From the NCBI GenBank assembly GCA_049511335.1, contig JBEKYD010000137.1, positions 1-20,096 of the forward strand: DNA of 20,096 bases, given 5' to 3'. Numbering within the stretch: position 1 is the first letter of the stretch; each line of letters starts with the position of its first letter. The position numbers and the translations under genes are program-made. Below are positions 14,800-20,096 of this stretch, piece after piece. Below the pieces are notes generated by a model. The model saw nothing but the letters and a program-made list of their open reading frames with translations. It searched no databases and had not been told where the DNA came from. The stretch is from JBEKYD01 sp049511335 (GTDB lineage Bacteria; Acidobacteriota; Terriglobia; Bryobacterales; Bryobacteraceae).

Positions 14800-15999
14800 T
14801 TGCCAGGTTATAGAACAACATTCAACCCCGCGGTGAGCCGCCGCGCCGCATTAAGCGGGCTGGCTGGATTTCTCGCCGCATCGCCCTTATTGGGGAGCCA
14901 GCAGGATCCTTTCCACGACCACAGCCGCATTCCCGCGCTTGGCGAGATGGTCAGCGTTTTTGACTTCGAGCCCGTGGCTTTTGCGAAACTCCCGAGGCTA
15001 GCCTACGACTTCTTGTCGTATGGCGTCGATGGGGAGTTCACGCTGCGCCGCAATCGGGAGGCATTCGACTGGGTCGGCCTGCTCTCGCGCCGGCTCGCGG
15101 ACGTGCGCTCGGTCCAGCCGGAGTCGAACCTTCTCGGCATGAAGTTGCCCTTCCCGATGCTCATCGCTCCCACGTCCCGCCACGTGCTCTACCATCCCGA
15201 TGCTGAGGTGGCCACGCACGCAGGAGCTACGGCCGCATCCAATACGCCGCTCATTGTGAGCAACGTCGCCACTTTGACGGTGGAGAGGATCGCGGCGGCG
15301 GCGACCGGCCCGTTGTGGTTCCAGCTCTATCCTCAGCCCGAGCCCGAATACAACCGCGAGATGATTGAGAGAGCGCAGTCGGCCGGCTGCCGGGCCATTG
15401 TCGTCACCGTGGACCAGCAGGCTTCTTCCTACGAGCGTGCGCTGCATGACCGGAACCTCGGCACCCCTGTTGCCGCAACGCCAGGTGCAGTATCTGTCGC
15501 GCCGCGTGCTTCCACCAACCCGTATCGCGTCCCGGACACTAGGCTCTGGTATGAATGGAAGCTGTTCGACGAACTGCGCCGCATCGTTAAGGTTCCGTTG
15601 GTCGCCAAGGGCATCGTTACCAGGGAAGATGCACTTCTGTGCCTGGAACACGGGGTTGATGCCATCTACGTTTCCAACCATGGTGGCCGGTCCCTGGACT
15701 ACGGCCCTTCCACGTTGGAGGTGCTGCCCGAGATCGCCGATGCGGTTCATGGCCGCGCTCCAATTATCTTCGACAGCGGGATCCGCCGCGGCAGCGACAT
15801 TCTGAAGGCTCTGGCGCTCGGCGCCAGCGCCGTCGGACTGGGCCGCGTGCCGCTTTGGGGCCTGGCCGCCTATGGGCCGCAAGGGGTCCGGAAGGTTCTC
15901 GAAATCCTGCAAGCCGAGCTGGTTCAGGCCATGGCCGCGACCGGCCGGCCGACACTGGCATCCATCGACAAAAGCCTGGTAAGAACGGAGTTCGTATGA
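14800..15999 (+). CDS. Tat-exported FMN-dependent alpha-hydroxy-acid oxidase/dehydrogenase
   Basis: This 399-residue flavoenzyme oxidises an L-2-hydroxy acid (lactate, glycolate or mandelate type) to the 2-oxo acid. It starts at TTG with a GGAG ribosome site. Residues 13-33 hold a twin-arginine-like signal (SRRAALSGLAGFLAAS), unusual for this family, which is mostly cytoplasmic or membrane-attached. The active site is complete by comparison with glycolate oxidase: Y69 (AYDFLSYGVDGE), Y177 (WFQLYP), D205 (VTVDQQ), K270 (VAKGI), and H294 with R297 in SNHGGRSLD. The FMN phosphate loop is DSGIRRGSDILKALALGA (325-342). A flexible loop rich in Ala/Pro lies at 210-245. Its stop overlaps the start of the next paralog by 4 bp (ATGA), so the two are translated together. 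Electron acceptor (oxygen or quinone) and exact substrate are unknown. Confidence 0.88.
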   Translation: MPGYRTTFNPAVSRRAALSGLAGFLAASPLLGSQQDPFHDHSRIPALGEMVSVFDFEPVAFAKLPRLAYDFLSYGVDGEFTLRRNREAFDWVGLLSRRLADVRSVQPESNLLGMKLPFPMLIAPTSRHVLYHPDAEVATHAGATAASNTPLIVSNVATLTVERIAAAATGPLWFQLYPQPEPEYNREMIERAQSAGCRAIVVTVDQQASSYERALHDRNLGTPVAATPGAVSVAPRASTNPYRVPDTRLWYEWKLFDELRRIVKVPLVAKGIVTREDALLCLEHGVDAIYVSNHGGRSLDYGPSTLEVLPEIADAVHGRAPIIFDSGIRRGSDILKALALGASAVGLGRVPLWGLAAYGPQGVRKVLEILQAELVQAMAATGRPTLASIDKSLVRTEFV

Positions 16000-16952
16000 G
16001 CGTGGCCCAGACATTAGTGGGCGAGCCGCCCGGCCGCATTGCTCCCGCCCGCGAGTTGGTGAACACGTTCGAGTTCGAAGCAATGGCGCGGCGCAGCTTG
16101 AGCGCCGCGGCTTTCGCCGAAATCGCCGACAGTGAGCGGAACGCCTTCGAGCGCATCACCTTCCGGCCGCGCATGATGGTCAACACGACGAAACTGGATC
16201 TGACCGCCGAGCTTTTCGGTCAACGGATGTTCGCACCCATCCTGGTGGGACCCACTTCCGAGCAAAAGCGATTTCATCCGGAGGGCGAGCTGGCGACCGT
16301 GCGCGGCGCTTCCGCCGCAAAAACCGCTATGGTGGTTTCCGGTCGCTCCAGCTATCCAATGAATGAGATCGCCGCCCAGGGTCCGGCCACGCTCTGGTAT
16401 CAGGTCTACCCAGAGCCGGATCTTGCGGCGCAACGGCGCCGTATCGACCAGGCCATCGAGCTTGGCTGCAAAGCGCTTTGCATCGCCGTCGGCGGCGCGG
16501 ACTGGAGCGCCATCGACCGTGTGCGGCAGGGTGTCCGCGTCCCGGTCGTGCTGAAGGGCATCATGAGCCCGGAAGAAGCTGCCGCCGCGATGGGCAAGGG
16601 TGTGGAAGGGATCGTGGTTTCCAACTATTCCGGCCGGAACACAAACGGAATGACCGCGCCGATGGAAGTACTGCCGGCCATTGCCGAGGCCGTGGCCGGC
16701 AAAACGCCTATCCTGATCGATGGTAGCTTCCGCCGCGGCTCGGACATCCTGAAGGCGCTGGCACTGGGCGCGAGCGCCGTTATGCTGGGCCGGCCCGTGC
16801 TATGGGCGCTGGCAACCTATGGCGCCGGCGGCGTGCAAGCCTTGCTGGAAATGCTGCAGACGGAACTGGCCCGCGACATGGCCATGTGCGGCAAGCCGAA
16901 TCTCAAATCGCTGGACCTCAGCATGGTGAGGATCCATGCCCAAGTGGCTTGA
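15996..16952 (+). CDS. Divergent alpha-hydroxy-acid oxidase paralog lacking key catalytic residues
   Basis: This 318-residue paralog of the preceding enzyme starts at the ATG at 15996, whose ATGA overlaps the upstream stop; GGAG lies 5 nt before it. The earlier in-frame start at 15855 is inside the first gene. It has no signal peptide. The fold and FMN phosphate loop are kept (DGSFRRGSDILKALALGA, 242-259), as are Y138 (YQVYP) and K187 (LKGI). But the catalytic His is Tyr (SNYSGRN, Y211), the first active-site Tyr is Phe (F40), and the Asp after the barrel strand is Gly (AVGGA, G166). About 65 residues of the mobile loop region are also missing. It may be a flavin-binding pseudoenzyme, a structural or regulatory partner of the first protein, or an enzyme with changed chemistry. 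The intact frame and coupled start argue that it is still used. Confidence 0.82.
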   Translation: MSVAQTLVGEPPGRIAPARELVNTFEFEAMARRSLSAAAFAEIADSERNAFERITFRPRMMVNTTKLDLTAELFGQRMFAPILVGPTSEQKRFHPEGELATVRGASAAKTAMVVSGRSSYPMNEIAAQGPATLWYQVYPEPDLAAQRRRIDQAIELGCKALCIAVGGADWSAIDRVRQGVRVPVVLKGIMSPEEAAAAMGKGVEGIVVSNYSGRNTNGMTAPMEVLPAIAEAVAGKTPILIDGSFRRGSDILKALALGASAVMLGRPVLWALATYGAGGVQALLEMLQTELARDMAMCGKPNLKSLDLSMVRIHAQVA

Positions 16953-17254
16953 TAGTTAGGCGCAGGCTCGCGCTGTAACGCGGACTCAGCGATACTGGAC
17001 GAGATGGCGTTTTGGGAAGCGTACTGGCTGCCCCAGTGGGATCATTGAAACTCGAAGAATCGTTCCCCGTGTGGGCGGGCAGCCCTGGTTTGTGACAGCG
17101 TTATGGCGTGATATCGGTAGTCTTCTCCCTCCGAGCCTTTGTGAACGCGGCTTTCTCCGAGTGGGCGACCATGCAGGCGCTAGCGAATTGGAAAACGCTG
17201 CGCGCCCGGCCTGCGAGTTTTGCAGATGACTGACCGAAGTCCGCAGGCCGCCAG
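16953..17254. other. Intergenic region between convergent genes
   Basis: These 302 bp contain no recognisable ORF. Motif copy 7 lies at 17098-17120. A weak inverted repeat (TGACTG at 17227-17232, CAGTCA at 17252-17257) spans the amidase stop codon and could be part of a terminator. Confidence 0.4.
17098..17120 (+). repeat. Intergenic bipartite motif, copy 7
   Basis: The left half is GCGTTAT and the right half ATATCGGTAG, with 6 nt between. This copy lies between convergent genes, 145 bp after the oxidase operon and with no rightward gene for 1.7 kb, so it does not fit a simple promoter role. Confidence 0.5.
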
Positions 17255-18709
17255 TCAGTAGCCGGCGGGCTTCACGAATCCGTCGGTCAGTTGAGATGCG
17301 TGCTTGGCAAAAGCGATTAGCTCAGGCTCGCTCCAATAAGGGCCGACGATCTGGACACCCAAGGGTAGCCCCTCCTGGCCAAGCCCGAGCGGGATGTTCA
17401 TGGCCGGATGACCAGAGGCGTTGAAGCAGGCCATGAAGGGCCATACGTAATCGATGTATATCATTTCCGTGCCCCCGTAGCGGAGTTTGTTTCCGACCTT
17501 TGTTCTCGGGTACGCCGGGCCAAATCCGCTCGGGCAAATCAGGAAATCGTAGTCCTTGAAGAAGTATTCCCACCTGGATATCGCGATGCTCCTGCGCAGC
17601 ATCATTTCTCCGTAGTGGTTGGCGGACATTCGAAAGGCCTTGTCAAAATCCTGTCGATGCTTCTTCAAGCCCTTGCCTATTGTCGATTTCAATTCCATCT
17701 TCAGAAAAGGCCGGACGAACCAAGGGACACCCTGGGCCAGGATGTAAGGCAAGATCCCCAGATACACGTCGAGCGATTCCTCGTGCAGGTTCCCCTCGGG
17801 GGACTGATTCTTCACCTTGCAACCGTGTTGTTCGAGCTTTCCGACAAACTCCCGGATGGCTCCGCTAATCTGCTTGCTCACGGGATGTTCAGTCCAGCCG
17901 TCCACCCATGCGATCTTATACTCAGGCAATGACCTCTTTTCGGAGGCCCGCCATTCGATGCGTGGTGTATTCCGGTCGCTTTCGTGGGGACCGACAATGA
18001 CCTTCCATAGGATCTCGATGTCTTCGAGCGTCCGGGCCAAAGGACCAGCTTGCGCCATGTGCCAGATCATGGTCTTGGTGTTCTTGGGCAAGGGAAGGTG
18101 CCCATGTCCAGGAACGGTGTTTTCAGTTGGCTTGAGCCCGTAGAGGCCGCAGAAGCTGGAAGGGTTGCGGATCGACCCGCCCAAATCAGCCCCCAATTCG
18201 AGGGGCGAAAATCCTGCCGCCACCGCCGCGGCTCCTCCGCCTGTACTGCCGCCCGGCGAGCAATCGGTGTTGTAGGGGTTCTTACCTTCGGGGTAGAGGT
18301 CGCCCCACACCTGGTAGTCCAGGAGGAGCCTTGGGACGTTGGTGTGGCCCAGGATCACGGCCCCGCTCTTGCGAATGCGGTCCACGATCACCGCATCCTC
18401 GGGGGCAACGAAATCCTTGTGCATCCTCGCGTTGATCGTGCTGCTCTTGCCCTGGATCCAGAACTGCTCTTTGACGCTCACCGGCACACCGTGCAAAGGC
18501 CCTAGGAATCTCCCCTGTTGGGCCTGCTGGTCGCGTTCGGCGGCAACCGCGAGGGCCTCCCCCTCAAACAAGTTCACGAACGCGTTCAGTTCACCGTTGC
18601 GCTCCTTGATGCGGGTCACATGCTCTTTCACGATGTCAACGCTGGTGACCTGCGCCTCGCGGATCAATTTAGCCAGCTCGTGGGCCGATCGGTAAATGTA
18701 CTGCGGCAT
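17255..18709 (-). CDS. Amidase-signature hydrolase
   Basis: This 484-residue enzyme of the amidase signature family cleaves a carboxylic amide, ester or similar bond. The Ser-cisSer-Lys triad is visible: K80 in SVKEQF, S155 in the Gly/Ser-rich SPGGSTGGGAAAV (151-163), and S179 in GADLGGSIRNPSSFCGLYGLKP (173-194). The C-terminal part, with HPAMNIPLG and LPLGVQIVGP, also fits family members. The start at 18709 is chosen because AAGGAG lies 8 nt upstream; an ATG 18 codons earlier (18763) has no ribosome site. There is no signal peptide, so it is probably cytoplasmic. The sequence looks more like free amidases or FAAH-like enzymes than GatA, and no gatB or gatC is adjacent. It forms a single minus-strand gene, divergent from the SGNH hydrolase. 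Substrate unknown. Confidence 0.88.
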   Translation of the reverse strand: MPQYIYRSAHELAKLIREAQVTSVDIVKEHVTRIKERNGELNAFVNLFEGEALAVAAERDQQAQQGRFLGPLHGVPVSVKEQFWIQGKSSTINARMHKDFVAPEDAVIVDRIRKSGAVILGHTNVPRLLLDYQVWGDLYPEGKNPYNTDCSPGGSTGGGAAAVAAGFSPLELGADLGGSIRNPSSFCGLYGLKPTENTVPGHGHLPLPKNTKTMIWHMAQAGPLARTLEDIEILWKVIVGPHESDRNTPRIEWRASEKRSLPEYKIAWVDGWTEHPVSKQISGAIREFVGKLEQHGCKVKNQSPEGNLHEESLDVYLGILPYILAQGVPWFVRPFLKMELKSTIGKGLKKHRQDFDKAFRMSANHYGEMMLRRSIAISRWEYFFKDYDFLICPSGFGPAYPRTKVGNKLRYGGTEMIYIDYVWPFMACFNASGHPAMNIPLGLGQEGLPLGVQIVGPYWSEPELIAFAKHASQLTDGFVKPAGY

Positions 18710-18717
18710 GGGGGCGA

Positions 18718-18723
18718 CTCCTT
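18718..18723 (-). promoter_or_regulatory. Ribosome binding site of the amidase gene
   Basis: AAGGAG on the minus strand ends 8 nt before the ATG at 18709 and decides that start over the upstream ATG at 18763. Confidence 0.7.
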
Positions 18724-18849
18724 CAGCTTGATTCTTTCGTGGCGCAGTCTCCAGACTGATCATTCGAGTTTGCCAAAAACCAGCGACCGAGGCAATCAGA
18801 ACCTTGATGCCTGGTACTCGGATGGGTAACGAGGAGTCGTGCAGTACTC

Positions 18850-19674
18850 ATGTCGGATGACGCGCTACGCCCGCAGCGTCAGGCCATGCCAGTATTCATA
18901 CTGTTCATTTTGCGCCAGCTCCATAATACAATCCAAGAGATGAGCATGGACTACAGGGTAAGCGTCCCTGTCGCAATTGCAGAGCTGCTTATTGTTCTCG
19001 TGTTCCTCTACTGCTTCATCGCAACAGCGCGATTTATCATCAAGCACCGTAAGGGTGATCCAAGAGTCTGGGAACGAGCGATCCGCCGCTTTGAGAAAAA
19101 CGACCGGCGTTGTTTTCCGCCGGAAGGCGTGATTGTGTTCACCGGGAGCTCCAGCATTCGCTTTTGGAAATCGCTCCAAACCGACATGGCGCCCTTGCCC
19201 GTCGTGAATCGCGGTTTTGGCGGAGCGCAAATCCACGACGTTACACACTATGTTCGACGGATTGTTACGCCGTACAAACCCAAAGCTGTTGTGTTTTATG
19301 CGGGCGAGAACGACATGGCCGGCATGCTGTTGTCCAAGAGGAAGGCCCCCGAGGAAATCCTGGTCGCTTTTGGAAACTTCTGTCGCACCGTCCATACGGA
19401 CTTGCCGCATGTGCCGATCTACTTTATTGCCGTAAAGCCGCCAAAGTTGCGGCGCAAACATTGGCCAGTGATGCAGAGGGCCAATCAACTGATACAACAA
19501 CACTGCGCCTCCGATGCACGACTACACTTCATCGATATCGTACCCGCCATGTTGGATCAATATGCAAAGCCGCGGCTTGACGTCTTCAAATGGGACGGTG
19601 TGCACTTGAATGAAAAGGGCTACGCCATTTGGACATCCGCGATTAAATCCGCCCTTATCAAAGCTTTCAGTTGA
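18850..19674 (+). CDS. Membrane-anchored SGNH/GDSL-family hydrolase
   Basis: This 274-residue protein (from the ATG at 18850) is an esterase or lipase-like SGNH hydrolase. The SGNH blocks are clear: FTGSSSIRFW with the catalytic Ser (block I), NRGFGGAQIHDV with Gly (block II), YAGENDMAG with Asn (block III), and WDGVHLNEKGY with the Asp and His (block V). A membrane helix (VAIAELLIVLVFLYCFIATARF) precedes a basic stretch, so the protein is probably an N-anchored enzyme. The start is uncertain. The ATG at 18850 has GAGGAG rather far upstream (14 nt), whereas the ATG at 18946 (MDYRVSV) has AAGAG at a good 6-nt spacing and still keeps the helix; the shorter form of 242 residues may be the real one. 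The substrate could be an acylated sugar or lipid. It is a single gene, divergent from the amidase. Confidence 0.85.
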   Translation: MSDDALRPQRQAMPVFILFILRQLHNTIQEMSMDYRVSVPVAIAELLIVLVFLYCFIATARFIIKHRKGDPRVWERAIRRFEKNDRRCFPPEGVIVFTGSSSIRFWKSLQTDMAPLPVVNRGFGGAQIHDVTHYVRRIVTPYKPKAVVFYAGENDMAGMLLSKRKAPEEILVAFGNFCRTVHTDLPHVPIYFIAVKPPKLRRKHWPVMQRANQLIQQHCASDARLHFIDIVPAMLDQYAKPRLDVFKWDGVHLNEKGYAIWTSAIKSALIKAFS

Positions 19675-20096
19675 GATCGCAGGCCACGATCTTATTCGGC
19701 GACTATGCGACAGCGCGCTGGATGATCGCGTCCACAGGGCGGTCAATGAACCCGCAGGCAAGAATTTCACAGTCGATGAATGGAATTACTCCTGCCTGGT
19801 CGCACAGCGTTTACCGATGTGCTGGCTTAACGGCCCCAATCTGGGCAGACACGCGCTCCGCACCCCTGTAGTTCAACTCTGTGCGACTGGCTGAGAGTGA
19901 TCTGCGCAGCGGTGGCCAACTTCCGTATACCCGACCAATCGAGAGCTATAGCGAGCCGCTTCCCAAAGCCTGCCGCCTAGCCTGAATTTTCGCGCCAGAA
20001 CGTGAGATAACGTTCGGTTTCGCCCGATCCCCATCCATCGAAGCCTCCGCCACGCGATGCGTTATTCATCTGGTGAATTTATCTACATAAATGCGC
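19675..20096. other. Terminal region without a clear gene
   Basis: No convincing gene is seen in the last 422 bp. Plus-strand ORFs at 19610-19894 and 19671-19871 look like background. A 30-codon minus-strand ORF (20069-19977) reads smoothly, with GGGFDGWGSGETERY in the middle, but has no ribosome site and a stop just upstream; it may be debris of a lost gene. Confidence 0.4.

Noticed and set aside
14998..16083. A 361-codon minus-strand ORF opposite the alpha-hydroxy-acid oxidase
   Set aside because: It is an antisense shadow; the plus strand has complete catalytic motifs in frame.
1..20096. CRISPR arrays, insertion sequences, phage genes or rRNA
   Set aside because: No regularly spaced repeats, transposase or integrase frames, phage proteins or rRNA-like sequence were seen in the window.

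Overview
The window is GC-rich DNA (about 60% by eye) from a heterotrophic Gram-negative bacterium. An OmpA/DUF4892 outer-membrane protein, several twin-arginine (Tat) export signals, secreted Gfo/Idh/MocA and sugar-isomerase-like proteins, and secreted glycoside hydrolases together fit an Acidobacteriota of the Solibacter/Bryobacter type. That placement is an inference from gene content; there is no rRNA or marker gene here.

Layout. (1) 1-3386, minus strand: three closely spaced genes read right to left. Two paralogous secreted GH35-type beta-galactosidase-like proteins (the second runs off the left edge) flank a short pectin-lyase-fold (GH28-like) protein that lacks its catalytic half. (2) 3978-5651, plus: an exported alpha-galactosidase-like TIM-barrel enzyme. 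(3) 5819-6733, plus: an OmpA-like envelope protein. (4) 7167-9716, plus: a two-gene molybdenum hydroxylase, with a [2Fe-2S] subunit and a large subunit that carries the Tat signal. (5) 10042-11289, plus: an MFS sugar-acid/anion transporter of the ACS type. (6) 13737-11340, minus: a Tat-exported Gfo/Idh/MocA oxidoreductase followed 22 bp later by a Tat-exported xylose-isomerase-like TIM barrel. (7) 13738-14799: about 1 kb without an intact gene, holding the two ends of a decayed nucleoside hydrolase and, at its right edge, a promoter-like site. (8) 14800-16952, plus: two FMN-dependent alpha-hydroxy-acid oxidase paralogs overlapping by ATGA; the first is catalytically complete, the second has lost key catalytic residues. 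(9) 18709-17255, minus: an amidase-signature hydrolase. (10) 18850-19674, plus: a membrane-anchored SGNH/GDSL hydrolase. The last 420 bp hold no clear gene.

How it may work together (inference): the left part could strip galactose-containing side chains and galacturonan-like material outside the inner membrane. The Gfo/Idh plus isomerase pair, the molybdenum hydroxylase and the hydroxy-acid oxidase would be exported redox or sugar-modifying enzymes, and the MFS carrier would import a resulting acid or sugar. The operons are separate, so this is a catabolic neighbourhood and not one proven pathway.

Most unusual points: a bipartite 23-24 nt motif (GCRTTAW, 5-6 nt, then ATATCGKWAGC) recurs in seven places, all intergenic and all on the plus strand; the alpha-hydroxy-acid oxidase/pseudo-oxidase pair; a long imperfect hairpin just after the molybdenum hydroxylase operon; and two damaged genes (GH28-like and nucleoside hydrolase).
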